A stretch of DNA of 64,000 bases from positions 142,888-206,887 of the forward strand of contig JALLLS010000065.1 of NCBI GenBank assembly GCA_025094145.1, given 5' to 3'. Each line of letters begins with the position of its first letter. The first letter of the stretch is position 1. The stretch comes from Spinellus fusiger. Taxonomy: Eukaryota; Mucoromycota; Mucoromycetes; Mucorales; Phycomycetaceae. The notes below the pieces were generated by a model, which ran no database searches, was not told the origin of the DNA, and saw only the letters and a list, made by a program, of their open reading frames with translations. Position numbers and translations under genes: made by a program. Shown piece by piece: positions 24,972 to 35,927 of the stretch.

Positions 24972-25281
24972 GATGTCCAATGGATTCATCTACTCTTTGT
25001 TGACTTTTGTTTTTTTTTTGTTTTTGGTTGCTTAAAATTACACTTGCAATTATAATTATCATTTCATATCCATTTATCTACAAACTACTTAACTACTTAA
25101 CTACTTGCCTAGATTATACTCCCCTACTTTCATTATCTCTAAACAGTTCTTTTTACATCTATTTTTTTTAAAGAAAAAAAAAAGGAAATTCATTCTGTAA
25201 ATATAAATAAAATATCAATTCTGGATAATTCATCATCTTTTGTCATTGTACACATTTTAAGATTTCATGGTGGACAAACTA

Positions 25282-25596
25282 CAGCCACACCCAATTGAAT
25301 GTAATACTTTTGAATATGAATATCAGGACGAGATGTTTAGGATATATTCAACATTAAATAAAACACTCCATATTTGATATAGAAACTTCAAACTTGATCA
25401 TACTAAGGCTCAACATATTTAATTATAGAAAATAATAATAATAATAATAATACAATTAATATTTTGTATGGCTTCTTTTGGTATCAATGACAGAATGGCA
25501 TCTATCTGTCATACTTTGAATTTATTGTTGTGCAGGTTCAACACCAACCCTCTCTCCCACTCCTCTGCAAGTATTAAATTCAATGGGGTATGGCTG
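25282..25596. mobile_element. 315-bp MITE-like mariner derivative
   Basis: Left end CAGCCACACCCAATTGAATG and inverted right end CAGCCATACCCCATTGAATT form about 28-bp terminal inverted repeats with a few mismatches, flanked by TA at 25280-25281 and 25597-25598. Inside is the C-terminal end of a Tc1 transposase on the minus strand (antisense of DRQMPF...CIDTKRSHTKY type sequence at about 25460-25540). It is an internal-deletion derivative of the same family as 6636-7290 and the element ending at 53240. Confidence 0.75.
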
Positions 25597-25773
25597 TAGA
25601 TGAGGTTCAATTGTCCAGAACAATGAGGCTAGTTGGGTCAAATATTTGAAACTAACTTGCCCAACAGTTTGCAACTCATTTGACCCATGTCTGTTCCTAT
25701 TTCAAAACAATGATAGAGGCTCTTTATTTAAGCATTTAGGGAACACATTGATTGAATTCTGGATGATATTTTA

Positions 25774-25805
<32 letters not shown>

Positions 25806-25859
25806 ATTTTTTATTTTTATTTTTTTATTTTTTCTTCAAGTGTTGAGTAGGAGTATCCT

Positions 25860-26700
25860 CGCTATCTTTAATTATTCTCGAAGAAAAAGTTTCTACATCA
25901 GTCAGTTGACCTCTTTTGACTCTGTACTTTCAAAACAATCCAAAACATATCAATGGGGTTGAGTTCAGGTGAATAGAATGGTAAGGCATACAGGCATGTA
26001 ACCCCCCTCTTTTTCATCTTTTTCTTCTTCTTTTTCTTCTTCTTTTCTGATAGTATAGGATCAATGGCTTCAAGAGAATAGACTGAGGGGAGGAGGAGAA
26101 GGAGAAGGAGGGGGAGGGGAAGGGGGGACATTGCTCATAACACTATGAAACCCTTTCATGTTGGAAAATGTATCCATAGTATCTAATGTATCGTTGATGA
26201 ATTGCACATAATAGCCAGGCGTAGTTCCTTTTAGTATAGCAAATACCACATCTCTAGGTGCTTTTCGTTTTGTAGCACCTACAACTCTCTCTCTCTCTTT
26301 TCTTGACATTTCCTGGCTCTCTCTTATGCACATTGACGACACCAAAATGCTGAGATGGCATTTCCAATATGTTTAAAGACAATGGGACTATCCAAGACAG
26401 ATTGGATTTTATTATTAAGCCCATTGGTATTTTATAATACAGGGATGTTTTTGTTCATGATCAATGGTATGGGAAAGAATGATTATTGTCTTTTGTAGGG
26501 ACATGGGAGAGAACAGTGCTATCATTTGAGTCATCAAGAGAGCCATGAATAAGAACCAGGAGGATTTGTGTCAAGACCTGGGCTGGGTGTAGATTTAAAT
26601 GATTCTTAGACTCACAGGTTTTGGTAAGTAATTCTGCACATAACGACACCGAGGGAGATCCAGCCAACAGAAAGAGACTTTTCAATACTCATACACCAAT
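25860..26700 (-). pseudogene. DDE_3-type transposase relic (IS630/Tc1 superfamily)
   Basis: On the minus strand, from about 26330, the sequence reads GTTPGYYVQFINDTLDTMD and then VMSNVPP, corresponding to the core of fungal DDE_3 transposases (usually VMDNAPIH). The second block, ALPFYSPELNPIDMFW, is the C-terminal catalytic block with the last acidic residue. The two blocks are separated by purine-rich slippage sequence (26030-26130) and lie in different frames. Several stops interrupt the upstream half. A short inverted pair GGGTCAAAT / ATTTGACCC at 25635 and 25680 may mark a terminus. Non-functional. Confidence 0.7.
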
Positions 26701-26999
26701 GATAAAAGCTAAGACCTCTTCTAGGGAGATAAGCATTCAATGACAAGGTTGACTTGATGGCAATATGCATCTTAGTCAGTACTTGCTGACAGATGACGCA
26801 AAGTTCCTATCAAAGACATAGATATCATTCAAGACGAGGAGGCGAACATCAGATAAATGTGCTTTATTAATGTGCAATTGTATTCTTTAGATTGAAACAT
26901 AAATCATATGTTGCATCCAGAGTCAACACAGAGATATGTCTAACAGAGGTAGCACTCATCAATTGCACATTGCTGATAAGTAAGATGGGGCATGTGCGT

Positions 27000-27145
27000 A
27001 GACTCAACTACAAGAAGCACATAAGCGTAACTATGGCAATTGAGAAGTATATAAAGAGTTGTCTATTCCACTAAATAAAAGCAACCTAATCTTGGATAAA
27101 GTCCTGTCATTCATCATTCTCTTTCATTTGAATTCGGATAAAACA
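27000..27145 (+). repeat. LTR-like fragment (3' part)
   Basis: Matches the inverse of 48667-48800 at high similarity. Shared features are GTATATAAAGAGTTGT (TATA-like), CTAAATAAAA (poly(A)-like), CTTGGATAAAGTCCTGTC and the terminal GAATTCGGATAAAACA. The order TATA, AATAAA, CA end is that of a long terminal repeat. Only the 3' portion is recognisable here. Confidence 0.6.
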
Positions 27146-27148
27146 TCA

Positions 27149-27420
27149 GAAATACAAGTGTCATTCAGAATCCATTTTGAGTCTTCTGCAGCAGCTTTAG
27201 TGTTGGTTGGATTTTCATCTGATGATGTAAAAGTAAGAGTGTACTCGCAAGTACGTCTGTGGTGATGCTCGATGGATACATCAGAGGGAATTCTGTTTTC
27301 TCCATCGTCCTTGCCTTTGTTGACTGCAGTCTCCGATTCTGCGAAAGACCATTGGCTCATTGGCTGCTCCGAGAAGTATTCCAAGGAAGGGTAGTTCTTG
27401 GAGGGGGGAGGGGGAAGTAT
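27149..27420 (-). other. Open frame of uncertain status
   Basis: A minus-strand frame reads YPSLEYFSEQPMSQWSFAES and continues with a well-mixed, acidic and His-containing sequence until it runs into the LTR-like fragment. It may be a disrupted exon of the doubtful gene at 27745-28300 or internal sequence of the LTR element. No family recognised. Confidence 0.3.
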
Positions 27421-27744
27421 TCAATGTATGCGAGTGATTCACGGTAAAGCAGTATAAAAGGTAAAGGTAAGAAGCAAAGAGCAAAAGTAAAGGAGAGAAA
27501 GGAGAAAATACAGCATACCCTTAGATTACAGACTGTTAAGCGAATGTTGGGACGTAACAAATGTTGATTCGAATCTCCTTTATAGATTCAGCAAATCAAC
27601 AGGACAAAGTACGCGAATCAGTTCATCCGTGTTCTGCATGCCTCAATCCATTTCTTCAGATACTGTGAATTTGCACTTATTGTTTCTGAACATGCTAATA
27701 AGTGACCATGGAGTGATTTACTACGTACTCTATTAGCACTATAA

Positions 27745-28300
27745 TACCTTATTTTGATCTGACATGATTCCGGATATGAAGACGGATGGACACATGGTGC
27801 ACATACATCCTTGGGATTTGCTGTGATGGATGTGGGCTGGTCAGATTATTCTGTTGAGCTTGGTCGGCCTCCCATGCCGTTGACACAACCCCTCTTTTTA
27901 TCCTCTTCTTTATACCATCAGATATCAGAGGACGACTCTCAGAATAATATTCGTCTCTTGGCAACGTCTTGATGCTCTGTGTTGCAATAGGATCCGAGAG
28001 ATTAAATGGGAGATTTGGTATGAGTTTCTCTCATCCACCTGGCGATAGTCACTTTACTTACTCATCGCTTTTCAAATAGAAGTGTTTTCTCCTCAGATAC
28101 TTGTATTATGCACAACCAAAACACACAGATGAAAACCATTCTGGATAGCCATCTACCTAATGGCCTTTGATTGTGGATACGACTACCCAAGTCTGTAGTA
28201 AATGTGATATTATCATAATCCCATAGAGATGTTCCAATTGAGATATTACTAAGAGAGTAATAGAATACAGGAAAGCTATAGAATACATTCATTCATAGAT
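27745..28300 (-). CDS. Possible hypothetical membrane protein exons
   Basis: Two minus-strand stretches look coding. The first (about 28235-28065) reads TTDLGSRIHNQRPLGRWLSR followed by a hydrophobic segment VFICVFWLCIIQ. The second (about 28020-27749) reads NLPFNLSDPIATQSIKTLPR, a basic KKRIKRG patch and a TAA stop. A GTAAGT donor at about 28063 and an AG near 28020 could join them. No start was identified and the family is unknown. The 3' side is occupied by mobile-element sequence, so this may be a truncated host gene. Confidence 0.35.
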
Positions 28301-28890
28301 TTGTACAGAACATAAAAGCATATTTTCTGCATAAGAACGTATAATGTATTAAAGGTCTTCTCAACTGCTGAAATCATCTTCCTATGCATACCTTCTGATA
28401 ACCTAGTAATATTAGTAAACTTAATTGATGAAGAATAGGTATTTCGACATGAATATTTAATATAGATAGAATAATACAACTAATACAATGATAGTGTTCT
28501 GTACTCTACAAGCCAATGTATTATTATTATTATTATTATGACTCTCGCAAATAATCCATTTCATAGTTTTGGTTTCTCAATAAAGGCGATCTGTTGATCT
28601 GTGCAACTCTAAATACACAAGAAGAACCTCCTTGGGCGTATTATTATTATTAATAATAACAAGAAGGGCACTACAGCAGATCTGTCTCATGACAAAAATA
28701 AAAGAATGAATGAAGGATTCCTGATATGAGTTTATAGATTGAGATATAAGGGAGATACTGGCAGACATAGATAAAGGCCTATCTGTAAACAAACATAAAA
28801 ATAAAATAAAGTAAAATTAACAACAGAAGAGAATAGAATAAAATAAAAGAAGAAAGAAGAAAAGAAAGAAAAAAGGACTGTTTTGTCTGC
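28301..28890. other. AT-rich gap
   Basis: 3' flank of the phosphotransferase gene. (TTA)n at 28520-28540 and purine-rich AAAGAAGAAA at 28845-28875. No gene recognised. Confidence 0.5.
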
Positions 28891-30712
28891 TTAATCCCGA
28901 GTTTTTGGGTGTTTGATGTATAGGCAGCCAATGTCAAGGTATTCACAGATCTGCTGAATGACACTGGTCACAAAATGGAAGTAGTGGGCACCAGCAATAA
29001 GGGTCAATGTTTTGATCATCAGTCGTCGGTTGAGTCCATGCACAGTGCTAAGGTATCCCAACAAGAGCATTAGATCAAAATAGCAGAGGGTTGAGTTCTT
29101 TCTGGATCAATTTCTTACTGCTGTGGTAGACTACACTAGACTACACTAGACTACACTAGACTACACTAGACTACACTGGACTACACTAGACTAGACTACA
29201 TACTACACATTGACTTACCCTTCAAAAGTAACATCTAACCATGCCAAAGCACATCCTGCACCCAACAAAACAAAAACAGGTGTGTTCCACAGGGGAAAGT
29301 CCAGCTTAGCAACATGAGCTGTGATCATTGTGCCTACTTGATGGCCAAACAAGAGTCCCAAGAACAGCATAAAATAAGCCAGCTCACTGTGGACTAGAGT
29401 AGGCCACATGGCCATCCATGCAAGGGAGAGTGCAGTCATCAGAGCAAAAGGAGCAAGTCCCATCAAGGCCTGGGAAATAGATCGGTTGGGGTGGGAGAAT
29501 TCTGTAGGGAGTCGCTTCACCTTGATGACATTAGAAATGCTGTTTGTTATAGGATGAGTGATGACTGCTAGTTGTCCTTCCATGACTGCCTACACTTACG
29601 CCAAGATGATGTTCAGCAGAACAACCACACCACCCACAAGGATCAGCAGGTGGTTAAGCTGGAGTTTACCCATGGCAAACACATAGGGATTATGCAGCCA
29701 GTTGATATCCAAGAGGACATTTAGACGAGTGGTCCAGAAAGAAGGACCTAATGGCAGTGGTAGTAAGAAGAGGGCAGTAGTATATCAAAGAGAGAGAAAA
29801 GAGAGAGAGAAAAAGGAGGGATCCAGCTGCTTGTCTATCCTCACCCACAAAAAGACCCCCTTCTCTCGCATAGACCAGTCCCCTTCCTCCTTCAACTTAC
29901 CCACAACACCTGTCAGCAAATGCACACCCACCAGCATCAAAACACCCTCCACTGGGCCACTAAAATACCCGAGATAAAGAATGCCCGTGTGATACTCCTC
30001 CCATGTCGACAGATAAAAGTTACATAGACTAGCAAACAGAGAAGCCACCGTCCACCAACTCTGGCCAAGACCAACGGCAGAAGCCCAGGTAAACACACTG
30101 AGAGTGGTGTTCAATGCATCACATCCTATGGACACAGACTGTTATGTCTCCTCCCATGGACAGATCTATGCACCCCAGAGCATCTCTTTCTTACCATGAT
30201 CAAACAGCTCTCCCAACGGTCCCGAGGCACCTGTTCTGCGTGCCTGTTTTCCATCAATGGCATCCAAGGACTGGTAGGCAAACATACCAACACCAAACCT
30301 ACACACACACGACACATAAGACACATACATAAGACAGTAGCACACTATGATCCTTATGCTGCTGTTGTGTTTTCAATGACATACGATAAATAAACCCAGT
30401 TAGGACAAGGCCCGATGGACGTATCATAGTAGAACTGTATGAGCACATTCACAATCGTACAAGAAAGACCCAGCAGAGTGATAAGGTTAGGTCTGTCCAA
30501 ACAAGCACACAAGCACACAACAGCGTCTTAGTCCCTTTTGTCTTCTCCATAGTCTTCTAATAAGAGTGGACTTACGCGACCCACAGAGGAAACAAACAGA
30601 CAAGTCGGTTCCAATAAGGTGTCAGAATATACCGAGACACGAGAGACTTGTCGACTCCCCCGTACCGATAACGGTGCAGATTGTTAAGACTTTCTTTGGG
30701 AATATAAGGCAT
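28891..30712 (-). CDS. EPT1: CDP-alcohol phosphotransferase (EPT1/CPT1 family)
   Basis: Transfers phosphoethanolamine or phosphocholine from the CDP-alcohol to diacylglycerol, the last step of the Kennedy pathway, in ER/Golgi membrane. Seven exons (30712-30576, 30492-30385, 30298-30195, 30125-29901, 29747-29600, 29539-29219, 29101-28891) give 417 residues, normal for the family. The N-terminus has [20 protein letters not shown]. The family signature DGxxAR(x8)GxxxDxxxD is intact at about residues 96-118 ([13 protein letters not shown] then ELFDHGCD), split by an intron. Multiple TM segments follow. The intron at 29540-29599 removes sequence that would otherwise put a stop in frame. Intron 29102-29218 carries a CTACACTAGA repeat. 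An AG acceptor directly upstream of the ATG suggests a further 5' exon. EPT versus CPT substrate preference cannot be told from sequence. Divergent from GPD1. Confidence 0.9.
29127..29195. repeat. Intronic CTACACTAGA repeat
   Basis: Tandem AGACTACACT units inside the last intron of the phosphotransferase gene. The same motif occurs in intron 1 of the BEM1-like gene (38441-38462) and as TTAGACTACA at 18798-18870. Confidence 0.85.
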
Positions 30713-31441
30713 CCAACCCTAAAGAGAAGAAGAAAGAGAGAAAGAGAGGAAGAGAGGAAGAAAGAGAAGAAGAGAGAGAAGAAGAAAAAAGTATCAAAAC
30801 AACAACAACAACAACAACAGACAAAAGGGAATAAAAAAAAAAGAAAAATCAGCAAGTTGGGTTTTTATGTTCATCTCCACACACAAACACACACACATAC
30901 ACACCAGGAGATGTTCTCCTTTTCGTTTTCCCCAAACAAATGAAATTCTCCGTAAAGTGACATCGGTGTTTGAATTATAAACAAAAACACTTGCCAACAG
31001 TCCAATGGACTTGTAGAGTTCAACGGAAGAAAGTGCCTTGGATGAGAAGCACACCCCCATTCACACACATTCTTGCACACACTGACAAGAGGCGGAGAGT
31101 GAATACAATGGAGGAAATTGAGTTTTTTATTTTATTTTATTTTATTTTATTTTGGCTGTCTAAAAAAGCAGTCCGATGCCCAATCTCTTATTTCATATGT
31201 TTTTGTTTTTTATGTTTTAATTCCTGGATTCCTTGTGTCCGACTTTTTTTATTTTATTTTTTATTTTTATTTTTATTTTTTTATTTATTTTATTTATTTT
31301 TTTATATATATTTATATTTTTTATAGATCAATATAGATATAGATTTCAATGTCCTATATAACTCGGTGGAGTTCTTTTCTTTATCGTCCAGTCTCTTCTT
31401 TTCCCCTTTCTTCTTTTTATTCCGTGCGTTCTATTTCCATC
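30713..31441. promoter_or_regulatory. Divergent intergenic region EPT1 / GPD1
   Basis: Shared upstream region of two glycerolipid genes transcribed away from each other. It contains purine-rich GAAGAAAGAGAG (30722-30790), (CAA)n, (CA)n and a TTTTA tract at 31120-31330. No defined operator was recognised. A minus frame at 30794-31060 could contain a 5' exon of EPT1 but shows no conserved sequence. Confidence 0.5.
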
Positions 31442-32804
31442 ATGGCAAAAGAAAGGGTGTGTCTTGTGGGTTCTGGCAATTGGTAAGACAGTGGAGGCTG
31501 TAATAATAACAGTCGTAGTAGTGTTATTAGTATTAGTAGGACTGTTCTGATGCTCTTGTTTTATTGTATGGACATACAAAAAGGGGGTCTGCTGTAGGCA
31601 AAATTGTAGGTGAAAATGTATTAAAGCATCCCCATCTGTTTGAACCTGAAGTGCGTCAATGGGTATTTGAAGAAGACTTTAAAGGAGAAAAGTTGACAAA
31701 AGTGATTAACAGAGACCATGAAAACCCCAAGTAAGTGTTCTTTCTCATCCCCTGGTTCCTCCTTTTCCAACAGAGGAGACGGTGGACTGTCATGGCAGCA
31801 CATTCTCTTATTGTTCCTCCATCTTCTAGATACTTACCAGGCATTAAGTTTGTGGACACAATAAAAGCCGTCCCTGACCTTATCGATGCATGTGAAGGCG
31901 CCACCGTCTTTGTCTTTGTCCTTCCCCACCAGTTTGTCCGCAGTGTCTGTGAAAGACTCAAGGGCAGGATCCCCACAAATGCTAAGGCCATTTCTCTGAT
32001 CAAAGGCCTCGAGATTAAACCTCAAGGAGTCACTCTGTTTTCTGAGGAAATCTCTCGGTTGTTAGGGATCCATGATGTCGCTGCTTTGAGCGGTGCCAAC
32101 ATTGCGGATGAAGTGGCACAAGAGAAGTTCTGTGAAACGACCATTGGGTGTCGCTCACCCGAAGACGGAGCGTTGTTCTTTAAGCTTTTCAACACGGACT
32201 ATTTTCACGTGAATGTAGTGCGTGATTATGCAGGTGTTGAGCTGTGTGGTGCGCTGAAGAATATCGTGGCAGTGGGGGCAGGTCTGTCGGATGGTCTTGG
32301 GTAAGTTTTGTTGGGTTCCTGGAGAATCACCAACCCACAGCTGTGTTCACCCACACTCACATTACAAATGAATGAATGGATCCATGGATGAATCACTGAA
32401 TCACTGAATGAATGGATGAATGGATCAATAGCTACGGAAGCAATACAAAGGCAGCCATCATCCGTCTTGGTCTGATGGAAATGCGCAAGTTTGGCCATAC
32501 CTTCTTTACTGGTGTGCAAGACACAACCTTTTTTGAGTCCTGTGGTGTGGCTGATCTTATCACAACATGTTCAGGTGGACGCAACCGCAAGGTGGCAGAG
32601 GCATTTGCATTGACAGGCAAGCCCATTGATGCACTGGAGCGGGAGTTGCTGAATGGACAGAAGCTCCAGGGAACATTGACAGCCAAGGAAGTGCATGAGT
32701 TCCTTGCTCCTCGTAAGATGACTGCCGAGTTCCCTCTGTTTACTACAGTGTATCGTATTATCTATGAAGGGGCACCCATTGACTCTATTGTTAAGGACAT
32801 TTAG
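31442..32804 (+). CDS. GPD1: Glycerol-3-phosphate dehydrogenase (NAD+)
   Basis: Reduces dihydroxyacetone phosphate to sn-glycerol-3-phosphate with NADH in the cytosol, feeding glycerolipid and glycerol synthesis. Four exons (31442-31482, 31584-31730, 31830-32300, 32432-32804) give 343 residues, typical of the family. The NAD-binding GxGxxG motif is residues 10-15 (GSGNWG), with the first intron splitting the Trp codon. FVFVLPHQF and [11 protein letters not shown] follow the canonical order. The catalytic Lys lies in [13 protein letters not shown] at about residue 205. The C-terminal domain has [16 protein letters not shown] and CSGGRNRKV. No peroxisomal targeting signal is evident. The frame is intact and looks functional. 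Confidence 0.95.
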
Positions 32805-33123
32805 ACTGCTTTCTTTTCTTTTCTTTTTTGAGATGACTTATATTATTACTCTTATTACTATTATTTTATTGACAAAGATAGAGATTATATATTAAAAAAA
32901 CACAAACACTTTTATGTATATAAATAACAATAAAAGAGTGAATGCCATAGAGCTCTGCACACCTCTGCACACATATTTTGTTATTGTTATTGTTATTGTT
33001 ATTGTTGTTATTATTACTATTGTTGGCATGAAAAGAATCTGTCTAAAATACTGCTTATTTACAGTCCCCGAGAGAGAGAGAACACGTGCCATACATGTAA
33101 AGAGGGGAGAAGGGGGTCTGTAT
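32805..33123. other. Convergent intergenic region
   Basis: 3' flanks of GPD1 and of the minus-strand orphan. TATTGT repeats at 32975-33025. Nothing else recognised. Confidence 0.5.
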
Positions 33124-35927
33124 TTACACTTGTCCTAACAATAATCTCCAATTGTCCAAATAGAATTCAATGCTATGCATCACATGCAAGGCTTCCTGAC
33201 TCCATTCCGACCATGAGAGTGGCTCCTGTGGACTCCGCTCAGAAGAAGGGAAAGGAGAAGAAAGAGACAGAACGGGTGTTGGCGCCACAGGACATGATTT
33301 CACATGGGATGACTGTACAAAAAGGCGTGTGGGTGTGGATATAAGGGGTGTAGAAAGTGACTCTGTCTTTGGGTCTGTCCTTGGGTCTGTCTTTGGGTCT
33401 GTCCTTGGGTCTGTCCCTCGAGGCAGCTGGTAACACGGCAAGGCTTCCAATAGAATAGGACTGCCCATCACTTGCGTCATTGGAGACACCTGCACCTGCA
33501 CCTCCACCACTAAAGGCGCACGGTACATGGGAGGTGTGTGCTCACACAAGGGCTTGATGATTTGAAATCGATAGTGTCCCCTGTGGTCTTCTACACGTGT
33601 GACAGACAGTGGAGTATGACTCAGTGTGGCCATGGGAGCCACAGGGAGCCACTCTGAGTGGGTGTTGTGGTGGACTTGTAGGTGGAAATCCAAGGAGCGA
33701 TCAGAGGAAGGAGCAAGATGGAGAGAGACAGACCATGCGTTGAGTGTTTCTTGAGTGGGTTTCTGTGCAAAGAAGAAGAGGAAATCCTTGGGAGTCCATG
33801 GACCAAAGAAGAGCAGAGCAGCCACCATTCCACCAAAGAGCAGGATCCATAGGCCTCTACATATGGAGAAAGAGGCATTGGAGGGTGGTAGTATTGATGA
33901 TGACGATGATGACGATAATGATGATAATGACGATGATGATGAGGGTATACTGTGCCCATGCTGTTGATCAAGTAGAGTATGGTGTCTCTCTTGTTCTTGT
34001 TCCTTTTCCCTAATGATATCCTGTGTTCTCTGTCGTTGTGCTGCATAATGGCGTGTTTGTGTCAGTAGCTCAGTAATGACATTTTGTGGAATATTCACAA
34101 ATTGGTCCACAGTGAGGATCTGATAAGGCTCTGGAAGAGTAGCACCCGAAATAGCCCAAGAATAGTTCGCATTCAGAGAGGGAGAGGGAGAAAGAAAAGG
34201 TCTTTCTACTACAGAATGAGGTGAGGACCGAGAATGTCTCTGAAAAGAAGGGTGTTCCATTGTCTCGAAACTGGTAATGTTCACAGACTGTATCTTGAAG
34301 CGAGAGAGCAACCGAGCCAATTGCCTTTGACGTTCCTCCAATGCCATGCCACTCTTGTGGTTTCCATACGATGGAGATGAGGAAGAACCAAAATCAAAAT
34401 CAAAACAAGACGTCTCTGGTGCAGTGAGAATGGGGAGAATAGGCACCTTTAGCCTCTTGATCCTCAGCAGTGTCCTAAACTCATCCTGCAGCTGGTCCAT
34501 AGAGGCATCTGTGTTTGTATCCATGGCACTTCCATTATAAAAGTAGACACACAGATCAATACCATTGGGAGTCTTTTCGGGATAGGCAAATCCATCGAAT
34601 GCCTTCAATGGTGCTGTGCTTATCCATGCCACAGGATCATCACAGTGATGGGCTACATAGGAGAGAATGCTATGGTTCAGTGCATAGGCATCTGCTACAG
34701 CCTCAGCCGCTGGGGAGTGCCATGTATAGTCTGCCTCAATCATTGACACACCACTGTCCTCATAGGCACGGGTGTCTGTCTCCTTATGGCCTGCCTCAGT
34801 GCTCATTATCAGGTTGTATTTGCGTTCTCTGAAGAGATGTGGGGATGCATTTCGTCCATGAGTCTCCATGGCTTGAGCAAGGCCATCGGTGAGTTTATGA
34901 AAGATGCGTTGTTTCTCTTTGCTGGTGGCAGATCCCATGTAAAGAACTCTTAGTAGAGTGAGTGTCTCAAAGGGAGACTCTTTGTTCATAGTGGAGTGAG
35001 AAGGATCTGCTGAGGTGGTGGTGGTGGTGGTGGTGGTAGTGGTGGTGTTTATTCCAGGGACACTGTTGGTGGGCAGTGGAGAAGCTGTTGAAGCACCTGA
35101 GGAAGGAGGAGAAGGAGAAGGAGAAAGAAAGGAAGAAGGAGAAGAAGTATTGAGTGATGGATTGAGAGACAACGGAAGACATGGCAGTACATACACAGAT
35201 GGCATAGTCGTTGTTGTAATGGTTGTCGTGGTTGTTGTGGTTGTTCCTAGCATTAAAAGGGGATCCTGAGGAATGACAGTGTCGTCTTTTGTGTCCTCAT
35301 TCAGGATGGTATCAGTGGATGCTTGTAAAGAAAGAAGATTCTCTAAACCAGAATAGCTTCCTTGACCAGAGTAGCTTCCTTGCAATGTGCTGCTGTTGGC
35401 AACAACAAGCGATTCTACAGAGGATCCCATGGCAGTTTCTTCTTCACCCAATGTCTCCTGCAGTAGTTGTAAATCCACAGTGCTTAGTGATAGATGAGGC
35501 TGTGTGGAGAGAGAAGAGGTAGAAGAAGAGACACTGATGGGTTTATGGGTAGGTTCATTAGGATTGTTATGGAGTGTCTTTTTTACACTATGAAGAATTC
35601 TTGGGGTTGGCGTGGATGCCTGTTCTATTTGTCAGGAAGAATGTGTACATATAGGTACAGATATAGACAGATGGATATTGACAGATATAGACAGATATAG
35701 ACAGACATAGACAGATATAGACAGACATAGACAGATATAGATATGGACATATGCAGTATGGATGGGATTGTTGATGAGTGTTCATGTAAGATATCAGCAC
35801 ACATCAATATAGAATATATATAAAAGAAAAAAGAAAAACCCCCACCCATTGGCAGAAGGAAAAAGAAAAGAATGAGACAAGGCAACAATGCTATCACATT
35901 ACCATGGTAGTGGGATGGAAGGGACAT
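33124..35927 (-). CDS. Orphan single-TM protein with Thr-rich N-terminus
   Basis: Two exons (35927-35903, 35624-33124) join in frame to 841 residues. The N-terminal 200 residues are Ser/Thr-rich with two long Thr runs encoded by trinucleotide repeats (35020-35050 and 35210-35245). Residues about 230-480 appear to be one folded domain beginning LLRVLYMGS and including YNLIMSTEAG, IEADYTWHSP, GIDLCVYFYNGS and LKVPILPILTAP. Its alternation of hydrophobic strands with polar loops suggests an alpha/beta fold, and a distant resemblance to a fungal membrane-anchored family is suspected but not proved. A low-complexity Ser/acidic linker precedes one TM segment (GLWILLFGGMVAALLFFGP, about residue 600), then a beta-rich lumenal or extracellular part with four KTDPRTD-type repeats. 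The ATG at 35927 gives a nine-residue first exon fused at GAA; this start is an inference. Function unknown. Confidence 0.7.
35640..35745. repeat. ACAGATATAGACAGACATAG repeat
   Basis: Tandem units of GACAGATATA/GACAGACATA inside the first intron of the minus-strand orphan membrane protein. Confidence 0.85.

Noticed and set aside
29540..29599. A 10-nt intron in EPT1 at GTAAGTGTAG
   Set aside because: Too short to splice; the acceptor at 29540-29541 gives a 60-nt intron and restores the conserved [11 protein letters not shown] sequence in phase.
30794..31060. Minus frame MGVCFSSKALSSVELYKS as first EPT1 exon
   Set aside because: No family similarity and no phase-compatible donor identified; the ATG at 30712 fits the family start.
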